Below are positions 34,755 to 47,746 of a stretch of DNA of 64,000 bases, in pieces. The notes beneath the pieces were generated by a model that saw only the letters and a program-made list of their open reading frames with translations, had not been told where the DNA came from and did not search any database. The stretch's first letter is position 1, and every line of letters begins with the position of its first letter. Position numbers and translations under genes: made by a program. Source of the stretch: Macrobrachium rosenbergii (lineage: Eukaryota; Arthropoda; Malacostraca; Decapoda; Palaemonidae); contig NC_089766.1 of the NCBI RefSeq assembly GCF_040412425.1, positions 49,034,297 to 49,098,296 on the forward strand. The letters are read 5' to 3'.

Positions 34755-35035
34755 CAGTGAGTCAGAACTGTCTAAATCATAACACAGTGAGTCAGAACTG
34801 TCTAAATCATAACACAGTGAGTCAGAACTGTCTAAATCATAACACAGTGAGTCAGAACTGTCTAAATCATAACACAGTGAGTCAGAACTGTCTAAATCAT
34901 AACACAGTGAGTCAGACAGTGAGTCAGAACTGTCTAAATCTAAATCCATAACACAGTGAGTCAGAACTGTGAGTCAAATCATAACACAGTGAGTCAGAAC
35001 TGTCAGTGAGTCAGATCTGTCTAAATCACAACGCT
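34755..35035. repeat. 30-bp tandem repeat carrying AP-1 sites
   Basis: The unit is cagtgagtcagaactgtcta plus aatcataaca. Five near-identical units are followed by rearranged partial units. TGAGTCA occurs eleven times between 34758 and 35013. Since 30 is divisible by three, both strands have open frames of repeated decapeptides, which are by-products. Confidence 0.92.
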
Positions 35036-35639
35036 GTAAAATCAAGAGTGTCGCTAAATATCAAAATGCCAGTTAATTAGTATAAATAAATAATCAAACC
35101 ACAACACTAACATATACTATAATTCACCCATTTCTGTAGGTACTTTACCGAGTCAAAGAACTTCGTTAAATAACCGAGTCTACCCTCATATGCAATAAAG
35201 TTCATTCATCCTGATTAGTTATCACCACGTCAGCCGCCCCCTCCCCTCACAAACACACATACACAATACGCCACTATCCCTCCACTAAAAAATAAATGAA
35301 GCTTATCACTCGATCCGTTTAATTAGCTGAAGTTTAAAATAACTTGTGATGACACGAATGATAATGTCAGTGATGCAATTACATTCTGTGACACGGCATG
35401 AATGACACGCCTAAATGGTTATTCCGGGTTGAATGAAATTGTACACGTGCCGTTTAGGCGTGTTCAAACGATTGCATTATCTTCAGCTTAACAACAATGG
35501 GCGTTTCATAGCATTTCCGAAGGAAATGATCCCCGTTTGTATTTAAATTTAATCACTGAGAAATTGCCGTGAATATCCCCCAAAAAGATGTTTTCTTAAA
35601 TATTCTACGTACGTGAAATGGGCAAGGGATTGCAATACC

Positions 35640-35640
<1 letters not shown>
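35036..35640. other. Nothing recognised
   Basis: Unique AT-rich sequence. Confidence 0.5.
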
Positions 35641-35673
<33 letters not shown>

Positions 35674-35750
35674 TCACACACATACACTTACAAATACATA
35701 CACTCCAAACACACACATACATATATATACTCACAAACACATACACACAA
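35641..35750. repeat. Imperfect CA/CATA simple repeat
   Basis: acacatacatacat-type words with CA runs. Confidence 0.85.
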
Positions 35751-36591
35751 GTAATTAATTACACCATACCGCAGTATCTTTCTTCATTACTCTCTTAATT
35801 GCACCATTTACTTCGTCCTCTCCCACATGTACCAACCGCATCTGCCTCTCTGTTCTACATTCTAAATTCAACAGTACAGAAAATTCAAGACTTTATTAAT
35901 AAAGGTCCGCCCTCTTTTCAGACCGCATCTCTCTATGAATATTTTTTCAATAAGATCCACTTGCTCACATATCTCTACCCCCCTTTACTTCTCTCCAGTA
36001 TACAACTTTTCACCCCTCAATGTTTGCTCAAATTCACCCTCCTAAATTTTCGTTAACTTTCACCCTTTTCTCTTTCTCTCACTTTCTCCACGACTACATT
36101 GTTCGTATAAGGCTCGTATAAATCTATAAGATACTCTCTTGTGTCGTCCATCTCCACTTCAAATAGCTTTTTTTTTTTAATCATTGAACTGTTCATGTCT
36201 CCCTATACTTCCTGTATATCTAGAATTTCAGCTCACTGTATAAATTACTATTTTCAGATATGCCCTGATAATGAATTAATCTTCGTGATGGATTTTAAAT
36301 CGCAAAAATAACCGAATCATTAAAAAAAACATTAATTAAATCTGGTAACTGGGAATGAAAAGCTAAATAAAACCTGGTTCAGAAATGTTAGAGCATCATT
36401 CATTTGATAGAAGGTAAAAAAAATGAACAATTAAATGAAAGGTCCAAACAAATTAACAGGAAAACTTTTGGAATATTCTCCAGAGACGAGCGTCCATTTA
36501 AAAGAAAAATTACTAATTTGGTTCTTGAGGTGAAATAAACTCTGTGGATGTGATCAAGTTTAACGAAGATGCGACATCGGAAGGAAAAGGA
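35751..36591. other. Pyrimidine-rich unique sequence, nothing recognised
   Basis: 35800-36240 is CT-rich and may be decayed transposon antisense, but no motif could be read. Confidence 0.4.
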
Positions 36592-36983
36592 ATGCGCCGA
36601 AGTTTCTTCGGCGCAATCGAGTTTTCTGTACAGCCCCTACAGCGTATAATCAACGCCACCGAAAATAGATCTATCTTTTGGTGGTCTCGGTATAATGCTG
36701 TATGAGCCGTGGCCCATTAAACTTTAACCACGGGCCGGTGGTGGCTTGTCCTATACAGCTGCCAGAAGCACGATCAAGGCTAACTTTAACCTTAAATAAA
36801 ATAAAAGTTACTGAGGCTAGAAGGTTGCAATTTGTTACGTTTGATGATTGGAGGGTGGATGATCAACATGCCAATTTGCAGCCCTCTAGCCTCAGTAGTT
36901 TTTAAGATCTGAGGGTGGACAGAACAAAGTGCGGACAGACAGACAAAGCCGGCACAATAATTTTCTTTTACAGAAAACTAAAA
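36592..36983 (+). mobile_element. Family B hairpin-rich repeat, copy 2
   Basis: Complete copy. It starts with the hairpin GCGCCGAAG / CTTCGGCGC at the left end, has the inverted pair around gcagccctctagcctcagta, and ends ttttacagaaaactaaaa. Confidence 0.92.
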
Positions 36984-37994
36984 CTGAAGTATAACCAAGA
37001 TAAAGAATCGGAAGCCTAGAAAACTAGTCTAGACTTTGTGACAAACCTTAACTGTAGGACATGGACTGTACATACTTGATACTGAAGGACTTATATCTGT
37101 ATGGTATCATGGCAATCTAATTTACCTGGAAGTGAGATTGCAAGTTATTTGAGAACCAAGAAGCGGAAAAGCAACGGTACTCTTCTGAAAACAGAAGAGG
37201 TTATAAAATTGTGTCTAAACCACACTTTGCATTACTCTTACTACTACTTAACTTTCTAAATCCCTACCATGGTTAGCTAGCTAACTGCCTTCATTCTTCT
37301 TTCAGCCATCTTACCTATCAGCTAATAAATAAAAAATAAAAAAAAAAAAATAGAATATAGAATTTAGGCCACAGGCCAAATCGACAGAGTAACGGATAAT
37401 ATAGATTCATGCTTTGATCAAAAGACAATGGATTTGATTTGAAAGGGATCATTTCGAGGTGTCCACCACCGGAATTCAAACCTGGGTTCTCCGATCACTT
37501 GTATGTGTACATGTACATACGTTCTGTCAATGTGTTTAAATGGTCAGTGTTTGCTGCTTGAATATGGATTCACAAGTACTTTATCAGGGTTTGCGTTTAT
37601 GTAAAGGGAACGGGCGATGTGGTTTCATATTGGGAGAGTAGATACCGTAGATTTGAAACTTTCAATCTGAGGAGTTAAAGTTTCATAAAAAGCTTGACAA
37701 TGTAATGCATTCACACTATCGTCACCATAGTGTTAAAAAAAAGGAAAACTAATATAAGTTATTGAAGACCTGTAAAAAATAAAAGGAAAAAAATATAAGT
37801 TACTACTACAGACTACCCTCTCAGTTAAACCATATGATAATTCAACTATATCTGTTCTGACGACCATTACAGAAACATCAAATGACGCATTTGCACTTCA
37901 TTGTGCATTACAGACATTGGCACGAGTTCTGTTTAATTCATCAAATGTCTCGACAACTCTTCAAGGATAGAAAGGATTTTCTTGCGTTTCGCTT
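36984..37994. other. Mostly unique, with a family A fragment and a tRNA-like trace
   Basis: 37351-37380 is the first 30 bases of family A (agaatatagaatttaggcc), + orientation. On the minus strand 37440-37500 has ggtttgaattcc, a possible B box of another tRNA-derived SINE. Nothing else recognised. Confidence 0.4.
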
Positions 37995-38100
37995 ATACTC
38001 TCACTTCTTCCTAATGAGCACCGTATTCTCTGGAAGCTTGAATTTCAAGTCAGTGGCCCCTTTGGTAGGCTTGTTCCATATGAATAGGTTTCATCTACTA

Positions 38101-38157
<57 letters not shown>
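37995..38157 (-). mobile_element. Family C repeat with (AAT)n tract
   Basis: The minus strand reads the ATT tract, then tagatgaaacctattcatat, aagcctaccaaaggggcc and gacttgaaattcaagcttcc. Confidence 0.85.
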
Positions 38158-38308
38158 CTTTAGCATCAAAAATAATGACTGCCTAACAATCTTCAATGTT
38201 CAATAGCGATGATCATTTCAGAACTGCCCACGGACCTGGTACATCGTTAAGCCTGATGCCTTTTTGACAAGTTGCTGAAAAGACACATACAACCTGTTGC
38301 AGTTATGT

Positions 38309-38620
38309 TGAATAGAATATAGAATTTAGGCCAAAGGCCAAGCGCTGGGACCTGTGAGGTCATTCAGCGCTGGAAGGGAAACTGACAGTCAGTAAGAAGG
38401 TTTAAAAGGAGTGAAAGGAGGAAAACCTTTTCAGTTGAACTATGAAACAATTGTTAGAGAGGATGGAAAGTCAGATGGAAGAAAGAGAATATGAACGGAG
38501 GTACAGTAAAAGGAATGAAAGCGGTTGCAGCTAGGGGCGGAAGGGACGCTGAAAAGAGCCTTCAGTATTGCCTACGGTGTACCGCATGAGGTGCACTGGC
38601 GGCACTAACCCCCTGTGGGG
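38309..38620 (+). mobile_element. SINE-like family A copy 8
   Basis: Full-length copy from aatagaatatagaatttagg to actaaccccctgtgggg. Confidence 0.92.
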
Positions 38621-38829
38621 TTTGCAGTTAAGTACAACGGTTCACCTCAGAGCTAACATGACACAAGTATTCCTATTCCTAATTCTTCCATTCCTCCATA
38701 TTTTGAATTCCAAAATATCAAAATCTGATTCGTCGCCTATGTCAGTAGTCCAAAATACAAATATTTTTACAGATAATGAAACTCGTTATTTCCCTGTGTT
38801 ACTTTACTAGAAGTCACCCCTAAGCTAAA

Positions 38830-39009
38830 CTGCCCTAAAATGAAGAAGTGCAGTTTCAGAATGATTCTTCGGTGCTTTCCACGAGTATTTAGGGGGTCCC
38901 ATTTGCAGTATCTGCAAAATCAGCAGTAAGGCAAGGGGAAACTGTAGTATCTACCATTTTTCTCAGTTTTGTAATTTTGCAGTTACTGCAGTCTTCCATT
39001 TTAGGGCAG
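38830..39009 (-). mobile_element. MITE family D copy 2
   Basis: CTGCCCTAAAATG at the left end and cattttagggcag at the right, 180 bases, flanked by TAAA on both sides (38826-38829, 39010-39013). The interior matches the copy at 18125-18370 on the other strand (gcagatactgcaaatgggac, taaatactcgtggaaagc). Confidence 0.85.
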
Positions 39010-39013
39010 TAAA

Positions 39014-39781
39014 GTCCGTCTAACTTCATAAGCAAAGATGTTCCCTAACAATTGTAACAACTTTAATGTGTACAAATTTTAAGATACGACGACCACGATC
39101 AAGTTTATGGCAAAGTTCACCGCTTATTTATGTACTAATTAGATCTATTACGCTTTAAATACAACGGAAGGTGATGGATGTGATTGATTTCTTGACGCAA
39201 TCTGGCGTCACAGCGATACACGAACACCAACAATCTTAAAATCCATGCTTTCCTGCCATCAATTTTTTTTATAAGTGAAGCCTCCCACAGGGATAAAAAT
39301 CTGATTGCTTATTATCGTTTAAAACAGAATCATTGGCAACAAAAGATTTCGTCTGAAAGAAATCACTTTCTTCCACTAACATGGAAAATAATAAAAAAAA
39401 AAATTCTGAAACTAAAGATCTGTCCACAATCATCTCATTCCTTTCCCAGATGATGCCAAAAATATCCTATAAAAAGGTCAAAACGACTGATAAAACACAC
39501 AAGAAGGCAGAGAATTCCACAGTCTCGAGGAGAACGGAATGATAATTGATAGAACCGATTGACATTCGAGTTCCAGGCGTCCTCACGAGTGCCTGATGGA
39601 ATGCAGAGCGACAGGGAACTTCAGGTCCTTCTTTCTCATTCCTGGAAATCAGAATATTCCCCATTGCACGTGAGAAGCTCTGGGTTTGACCCTACCTGGG
39701 GAAGAAACGATCTGGGCACGTTCCATCAAACACGTATAAACAGTTGATTAGGTAACTCGTGATGTTGTGTTTAACCACACA

Positions 39782-39784
<3 letters not shown>
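39014..39784. other. Unique sequence with a possible tRNA-like SINE trace
   Basis: 39670-39690 (ctctgggtttgaccctac) resembles a B box. No full SINE could be delimited. Confidence 0.3.

Positions 39785-39847
<63 letters not shown>
39785..39847. repeat. (GA)n microsatellite
   Basis: About 31 GA units. Confidence 0.95.
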
Positions 39848-39850
<3 letters not shown>

Positions 39851-40306
39851 TCTCCTAATGTTCTCTCTGCGTTCGTGTTTACGCACTGTAATTATTAAGC
39901 CACCAGCACCAGTTCACTTCTAATTAGGAACCGCAGGTTTCAGTTACAATGGATAAGTACAAAAAGGTAAACACCGTTTGTTTCTAAGACTTCGATATAC
40001 AAGTCCACAAGAATTCCCGAATTCCCTACAGCCTAATACTAATTTTGTTTTTGGTTTCTAATTGTCTTGCTATACTTACGTAGAGCTTTACCCACCAAGG
40101 CAATAATTTAGTTGACAGTTCTTATATTTATGCTCTCGAACACAAATTGCATGTGGCTTAATATTTGGAAGTAGTCTGTAAAAAAGGTCGCGCTGTGAAT
40201 TGGTGACAAAACTATCATATGTACAGCATATGTATATCTATCTATCTATCAATCGTTTGTCTACCTATATATATGTGTGTGTGTGCTTGTGTGTATATAT
40301 ACATAC

Positions 40307-40312
<6 letters not shown>
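39848..40312. other. Nothing recognised
   Basis: Unique AT-rich sequence. Confidence 0.5.

Positions 40313-40362
<50 letters not shown>
40313..40362. repeat. (TA)n microsatellite
   Basis: About 25 TA units. Confidence 0.95.
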
Positions 40363-40363
<1 letters not shown>

Positions 40364-40860
40364 GATAAATAAAAAATAACAGAACAAAAAATAACAAACA
40401 AATAATCTCCCAAAATTACTTCACGCACAATTTACACATGCATGGACGAATGTACACCTACACACATACATACATACATATATATATATATGATATATAT
40501 ATACATATATTTATCATTGCAAAATTCTTGAATGTCAAGAATAATTATTAACGTTGCACGGCGAGCGCACACTTGACGCTCGATTACGCGCGAAATAAAT
40601 TTAACCTTTTAAAATCTGCCTGAATATTTTAAACATGAAAATATACGCAAGTGTCCCAATGCGCTATAAGTAATAATAGTAAATACAATAATAAATCATT
40701 ATAAATGTCATCTAAAACTTAGACCCGTTTCAATTCATATCAGGCGTTGCAACGTTCTCGCAATAAAAATTCTAGTTCTTAACGCAATTCTTACTTTGTA
40801 ATTCACATCACAAGAAAAATATACAAAGAACATAAAAAAAAATCATAAAAGCAAACAAAA
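40363..40860. other. Nothing recognised
   Basis: AT-rich unique sequence. Confidence 0.5.
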
Positions 40861-41271
40861 TATGCGCCGAAGTTTCTTCGGCGCAATCGAGTTTTCTGTA
40901 CAGCCGCGACTGCGTATAATCAAGGCCACCGAAAACAGATTTATCTTTTGGTGGTCTCGGTATAATGCTGTATGAGCAGCGGCCCATTAAACTTTAACCA
41001 TGACCCGGTGGTGGCCTATCCTATATCGTTGCCAGAGGCACGATTATGGCTAATTTAACCTTAAACAAAATAAACACTACTGAGGCTAGAGGGCTGCAAT
41101 TTGGTATGTTTGATGATAATTGGAGGGTGGATGATCAACATAACAATTTGCAGCCCTCTAGCCTCAGTAGTTTGTAGGATCTGAGGGCGAATAGAAAAAA
41201 GTGCGGACAGAATAAAGTGCGGACGGGCAGACAAAACCGGCACAATAGTTTTCTTTTACAGAAAACTAAAA
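40861..41271 (+). mobile_element. Family B hairpin-rich repeat, copy 3
   Basis: Complete copy from the GCGCCGAAG hairpin to ttttacagaaaactaaaaa. Confidence 0.92.
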
Positions 41272-41460
41272 AGCGATGTACTGTGCATCATACTTAAAGC
41301 TTTCCATTTCAGTTTGCAAAAAATTTATTTTGAGCCAGTTTTCATGTCATCAAAACTGGGTTAATATTTCGGTAAATGCAGTGATGAGTTATTCAAATCA
41401 ATATTCAGATAATTTTATCACGAATTAACAGCTGCTAAGAATAACAACGTTAGATAAAAT

Positions 41461-41572
41461 ACATTTACTCTCAATTTCCTACTTGGAATACCTTTATTCC
41501 ACATTTACTCTCAATTTCCTACTTGGAATACGTTTATTCCACATTTACTCTCAATTCCTACTTGAAGAACGT
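41461..41572. repeat. 43-bp tandem repeat, about 2.6 units
   Basis: The unit begins acatttactctcaatttcct and continues acttggaatac(c/g)tttattcc. The last unit is partial. Confidence 0.85.
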
Positions 41573-41829
41573 AAGTATATTCAGTACAAATAACCGACAA
41601 ATATACAGAACCGAACACATTCTCGTGACGCACTATATAAAATGGCTGGCACAAGCAAAAACCAAATCGGACTTTAGGGCAAGTTCCTGGATATTCGTAA
41701 ACCTCCCTGGTGTCCAATCCGCCGGGGAAAATACCCAACAAAATAATCCTCGACTGAACAATCCGCTTCGTTAGATTCTGGCCGCCGAATCAGGCAAATC
41801 CTCGGAGGTAAATAAACAGCTCAATTTCC

Positions 41830-42185
41830 TATAGGTTCCGTCGGCGTCACCCGACACGTGACGGAAAGCCTCCTCACCAGACACTATCCCTGCGCTAGAC
41901 TGGCTCGGTGTCCTCCACCCTCCTCTTTTATTCCTTCTTTTATCAAGAGTCCGGGTAAAACAAAGATATGATAAATGCTATAAATGGAGAGAAAGACCGA
42001 TAGTCGCCCGCTGATAGTTCAAGTCGTCGTCCTCCTCCTCCTCCGGTTTCGACCCGATTGTCCTATCGGCTCGACGGGTCCTGGAGGGATGGCCACCTCG
42101 CCCAGATACCTTATCCTGGTCCTCCTCGGGTTCTCTCCCTCTTCACGCCCCTCCTCCTTCGAGGGCTCCTCCACGAGATAAAGGG
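41830..42185. promoter_or_regulatory. Candidate CpG-rich promoter-like block
   Basis: Non-repetitive GC-rich stretch with an E box (gacacgtgacgg), a TATAAA at 41979-41984 in AT-rich sequence, CTC triplets and accttatcct (a GATA site on the minus strand). Open frames on both strands are short and without motifs. It could be a promoter with first exon, but no donor linked to a coding exon was found. Confidence 0.25.
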
Positions 42186-42468
42186 AGTCTCTCATGCTGA
42201 ACAGAGAGGCTTGTTGCATTCAAAATAATTAATGTCACCGGCTGGATTGGAGAAAAAAAAAGGTTTAATCAACAAAATGCGCCAATCGGCAAAGACACTG
42301 ACGCTGTCGTAGTCCTATCGCTCGTCTGACTCCATAGAAAACGAGGCATTTTTTCCTCGACGAGGATGGGCAACTCATCTAAATATGAAAATCAGTTTTG
42401 GACGATGCAAAAGAGTACAGTGAGTACACCAATTAAAAGGTATAATACACACACACATACATACATAC

Positions 42469-42470
<2 letters not shown>

Positions 42471-42523
<53 letters not shown>
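42471..42523. repeat. (GA)n microsatellite
   Basis: About 26 GA units. Confidence 0.95.
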
Positions 42524-42526
<3 letters not shown>

Positions 42527-43038
42527 CAAAAATTCTATGACAAAGTGGCCATTCCCTATCGCAGAGTTTAACAGAACTCAAAAGGATTTTCGTCCACTTT
42601 CGACATTCTGGGCTTTGCGCTAACTGACGTGGGACATCATAATATAAAAGTGCTTGCCCACACATTTTAGGAAGGTGGAATCAGCCCCCATAATCCAAGC
42701 AGACCAAATGAACTTGTCAGAAGGACATTGAACTAAAGCTTCCTAGATCATCTTATTAAATAGTTAATCCCCCCAGATCGACGGCCAGATAACCGGTGCT
42801 AAATAAATCCCAAGTCAAGCCTGTAATCCAGGGTCCACTAGAAATCTCTCGTTAGGAAACAAATCCGGTCTGACACCTTTCTTTTTCAAAGAGAGACAAA
42901 ATTAAAATGCTAAATTACTGATAATAGAGAGCCAATAGACGTAACCCTCCCGTCCTCTGTGAATATTTCGAGATGTGTCTGTTAACTCACCATGTCCGTT
43001 TGTACACTATCTGCAACCTACCACAGTGAAATTGTGAT

Positions 43039-43042
<4 letters not shown>
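42524..43042. other. Nothing recognised
   Basis: Unique sequence. Confidence 0.5.
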
Positions 43043-43109
<67 letters not shown>

Positions 43110-43112
43110 TAC

Positions 43113-43146
<34 letters not shown>
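43043..43146. repeat. (TA)n microsatellite
   Basis: A TA run of about 58 bases, then interrupted TA/CATA. Confidence 0.95.
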
Positions 43147-43547
43147 GTGCATGGATGTATACGTATATGAACATACATATACACGCACATTATATAATGT
43201 GTGTCCACCTACCATATTTATATCTTGCTTTTACAGCTTTGAGAGATTAGACAAGAGGGCACTTGAACACTGAGGGATAAGCAGCCCCTATTATCACTGA
43301 CGACGTGTTTCGTATGTAGACTTCATTTTTTGCTGTTCCTGAAGCCACTAACCCATGGAAATAGATTGAAATTTTACAAAATTATAATAAATTTGCGTTC
43401 ATTGGTATATCTTATAAGAAATAACATAAAATGATGTCAGGTTTATATATATATTTGTTATACGTACATGCCCCTACATATTTTGGTTGCAGTGAAATGA
43501 CTTTTGTTTCTACAAATAAACTATGGATCGTCTTTTATTATTATTTT

Positions 43548-44110
43548 TTATCACAGTCATCCTGTTCAACTGTGTTTTTTTTTTTTATTATTAGGGGTTT
43601 CCGGGTTTCCTTCCTCCTTAGGAGTCCATCACTTTTCTCAATATTTGAGGTATTTCTAATAGCACACTCTTCCTCTTGTTACTGTCATTATTCAGAAGAT
43701 GAACCCTACTCACATGTAACAAGCCCACCAAAGGGGCCACTGACTTGAAATTCAAGCTTCCAAAGAATATGACGCTCATTAGAAAATAAGAGAAGGTACA
43801 AGGAAATACAGAAATAAAAGATCTCACATTGAAAAGAAAAAATTAATTAATAAACAGATAAAACTGCATTAAAATGAAGTTCCAATCGCACAACATCCTC
43901 AGTAGGGAGACGGTTCCACAGTCCAACGGTGTGAGGAATAAAGCACCTCTACCTATATCCCAAGTCGTGAGTCTCATAGGAACACAGTAACATTTGTTAT
44001 AAGGAAGGGGACTAAAATTTGGCAACATAGCAGGATGATATCATCACGGACCACGAGGTCATGCATCATTCCTTGCCTGGCAGGATGTCCAACTGTGTCC
44101 CTAGGAAGGG
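43548..44110 (+). mobile_element. Family C repeat, longest copy
   Basis: Both halves are present: tatcacagtcatcctgttca and ttaggagtccatcacttttc on the left; cagaagatgaaccctactca, accaaaggggccactgactt and caagcttccaaagaatatga on the right. The ATT tract is nearly lost (tgtcattattcag). Sequence to about 44110 (gacggttccacagtccaacg, gaataaagcacctct) looks like the continuation of the same element. Open frames have no recognisable protein. Confidence 0.78.
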
Positions 44111-44772
44111 CAAAGGTCATTCAGTGTAAATCTTTACAACTTTATCTTATATGACCAAAAACAAAATATAACTACTTTTTAGGATTTTGAAAACAAATAC
44201 TTATTTAGGCAGACTGTTAACACAGGTATCGCGTTTATATTTGAGGTATTTTTTTTTCAAATTTATTTAAACGACATACGAATTTTGATTTGGTTTTATA
44301 TAAATATTTTGTTAAAAATTAAGACTGAAGAAAGCAGGAATAATGACCATCTATAATCTCGATAATCTATAAAATAAAGTAAAAGCAACTGTTTCCTTCA
44401 CAAATAGTATGCATATATTTAGATTTGTTAAATATAATAAAAACTCGATGGATTACAAGTATATACTGTAAGAACAAAACCAACACATGAATTCTTGAAT
44501 TAAACAAGATTAGATAATGCAATTATTGAAAGTTATCATTCCATCTTACTCTGCGTCTTCAATTTATGTGATTTCTGCAACTCCCAGCGCTAATTACCCA
44601 TCGTATATCATCCTTCACAAAAATAATAATTAAAAAGAGTCACCCATGTTTCCTTATATAGCAAAGACAGATTTCCTTAGGGTAGCTGCAGAATGTAATA
44701 CAAGTCGCAAAATATAAGGTTCAAGGTGGGATTCTGACCGAGAAAGTAGGACAAATTACAAGATGTCTGATA
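44111..44772. other. Nothing recognised
   Basis: AT-rich unique sequence. Confidence 0.5.
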
Positions 44773-45098
44773 GGAATGGAATGGAATGGAATAGAGGGTT
44801 TAGACCAAAGGCCAAACGCTGGGACATATGAGGCCATTCAGCGCTGGAAAGGAAACTGAGAGTAGGTAGGTTTGAAAGGTGTAACGTAAGGAAAACCTCG
44901 CAGTTGCACTATGGCACAATTGTTAAGATAGGGTGGATAGCAAGATGGAAGAAAGAGAATATGAACGTAGGCACAGTAAAAGGAATGAAAGGGGGTTGCA
45001 GCTAGGGGCCTAAAGAAGGGACGCTGCAAAAAAACCCTTTAGTAATGCCTACAGTGAACCCCGTAAGGTGCACTGACTGCAATATCACCTCAACGGGA
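44773..45098 (+). mobile_element. SINE-like family A copy 9
   Basis: Full-length copy, beginning with three ggaat repeats and ending near cctcaacggga. Confidence 0.92.
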
Positions 45099-45337
45099 AG
45101 GAACGAGAAGTGTGGGCCTATACAATAGACTCGAGGGCGCGCGGATCAAGTTTTTGGATAGGAACAGTCACTTGAGAAGAGGTGCTGGAACAACATATGC
45201 TGATGAAAAATCACCTGAAAGTGGATATGGATCATGACCAGGTGAAGCTGAGGAGGTTTTCTCGAGACGGGGTTCAATGACTACTGATTTGTTATCGTCT
45301 GAAACTACCCCTTACTAGAAGAAGGTTTGATAGTGAT

Positions 45338-45360
45338 ATGATATGATATGATATGATATG

Positions 45361-45426
<66 letters not shown>
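45338..45426. repeat. (GATAT)n, (TA)n and (TG)n compound repeat
   Basis: gatatgatat pentamers pass into TA and then about 42 bases of TG. Confidence 0.93.
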
Positions 45427-45427
<1 letters not shown>

Positions 45428-45428
<1 letters not shown>

Positions 45429-45530
45429 TTATCGCCACCTCGTGCTGATACCCCGACCAGAGATCGAATCTCGGCCGGCCATCAGTATAGCTACATTTAG
45501 CTTCATTTGGTTCTAGGCTTCGTAGTAACA
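45428..45530 (-). mobile_element. Possible tRNA-like SINE fragment
   Basis: On the minus strand gccgagattcgatctctggt contains a B-box-like gattcgatctc, after gtagctatactgatggcc. The element ends at the adjoining TG repeat. Confidence 0.4.
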
Positions 45531-45546
45531 AGAGTGTCCTGTATAT

Positions 45547-45577
<31 letters not shown>

Positions 45578-45592
45578 CATATATATACTGTA

Positions 45593-45597
<5 letters not shown>

Positions 45598-45677
<80 letters not shown>
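45598..45677. repeat. (TA)n microsatellite
   Basis: About 40 TA units. Confidence 0.95.
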
Positions 45678-45683
<6 letters not shown>

Positions 45684-46400
45684 AGTGAGAGAAAGATGGA
45701 TATATTACTATGTAAATTTACCCCCAACTCCCAATACATCAACCATAAGTTGTTCACAAGCCACCAAACCTTCAACACGAAACTGCGTAAATATACCATC
45801 ATCAGCTGCAAAAATTACAGTCAAAACACAAATTCTTGTTCTTGTCCATTAAAATCAGCCAGATCTCCCTGAAACTGAATATTCGACGTGCGACAAACAA
45901 TACATATTTCTCTGACGGTATCAGGATTACAGCATCGCTTTACACTGAACAATAAGTGGCTAAAAGCAAAACTAGATAAATAGGAAAATACCAAGATATC
46001 TAACTGTCAAAAACACTTCTCTGTAAGAGATCCCTTCTGTTCGTTATCTCCTTCAGATAATGCTGAATATTTTTTACGCAACCATCTTATCTCAAGTCGT
46101 TATTTTTCTGAACTCAAGCAAAATAATGTCGTTTTCAGTTAAAAAATACCTACGAATCGGCATTCTAGTTTTTTATGACTGAAAGGTGCATAAACAGAGA
46201 ACAACTTGAGTCGTTTATGATGAAAGGAACTGATTACATTTATTTACTCTATGCATCGACAATGCCGACATCTTAATTAACCGAATTTCCAGTTTTAGCT
46301 AAGTAGCATTTTCATCACTTAATAAGTTACGCGACTTACGAAAGTAGTTTATTACTTACAAAGGCATTCTCCCCGGCAGTCTTGGGTAAGCCAGCGGAGC
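45678..46400. other. Nothing recognised
   Basis: Unique AT-rich sequence. Confidence 0.5.
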
Positions 46401-46410
46401 CCTGCACTTA

Positions 46411-46460
46411 CCGTCTTATCAGACTTTTATCTTATCAGTGGCCGGCCATTTTGGATTTCA
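46411..46460. promoter_or_regulatory. Cluster of three GATA motifs beside a YY1-like site
   Basis: TTATCA (46416), TTATCT (46427) and TTATCA (46432) are each WGATAR on the minus strand, within 22 bases. They are followed by ggccggccattttgg, resembling a YY1/Pho core. CpG-rich sequence continues to about 46620. Candidate GATA-factor target; inference. Confidence 0.35.
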
Positions 46461-46664
46461 AAACCCGTCTCGTAATGACAGTGCCGCACCTCATTGCCCC
46501 AGGAGGTCCATTATTATATTGAAATTCCACGGGGCGGTAGACCCTACGGCGCTACGGGGCTGTTACACCGTCGATAGCAAAGCTTATTACGGAATAAGAT
46601 CGATAAAACTTGAAATTCGATCGATCTGAGAGTATTAAGACGTCAGCCTCGAGATCATATGAAC

Positions 46665-46870
46665 CAGTGGTTCTCAACCAGAGGGGAATATCAGTTTCAA
46701 GGGTGGGGGGGGGGATTGTGACCACAGGTTGGCAGGCTCAAACTGGCTCTAGGACCACGCAAAACGCAGTGTGTATTGGTCTGCACTACTGGGAGGTCAC
46801 GCTGGGCTTTCTCTCTGCTAATATTTTGTTGTATATTATTTTGGAATGCTCTTTTTGAGGAAGACCACTG
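46665..46870 (+). mobile_element. Probable hAT-type MITE
   Basis: The left end CAGTGGTTCTCAACC is the well-known hAT terminal motif. The right end reads gaagaccactg, whose complement begins CAGTGGTCTTC. The 206-bp interior has no coding capacity. The expected 8-bp duplication is poor (atatgaac / atctaggc). Confidence 0.7.
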
Positions 46871-47076
46871 ATCTAGGCGTTACTCCATGCATTCCAAGTT
46901 GCAACTGAACACTTAAGCGATTTTTCAAATTAAATCTTACACGGGATTGAAACAAGAATATGACGAACATTGACGACATGTATTTCCGTAAAGTTAAAAG
47001 AGGTTGTATTCGATAGCATAAATATATGCTGAAACATCATGATCTTCTATCAAATAAAAGCAAATATTACAGAACC

Positions 47077-47682
<606 letters not shown>

Positions 47683-47746
<64 letters not shown>

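Noticed and set aside
34695..34951. Repeat proteins of decapeptides on both strands
   Set aside because: The 30-bp tandem repeat is divisible by three, so open frames on both strands are automatic.
42019..42219. Short open frames on both strands in the GC-rich block
   Set aside because: Both are driven by CTC triplets and GC content. No motif on either strand.
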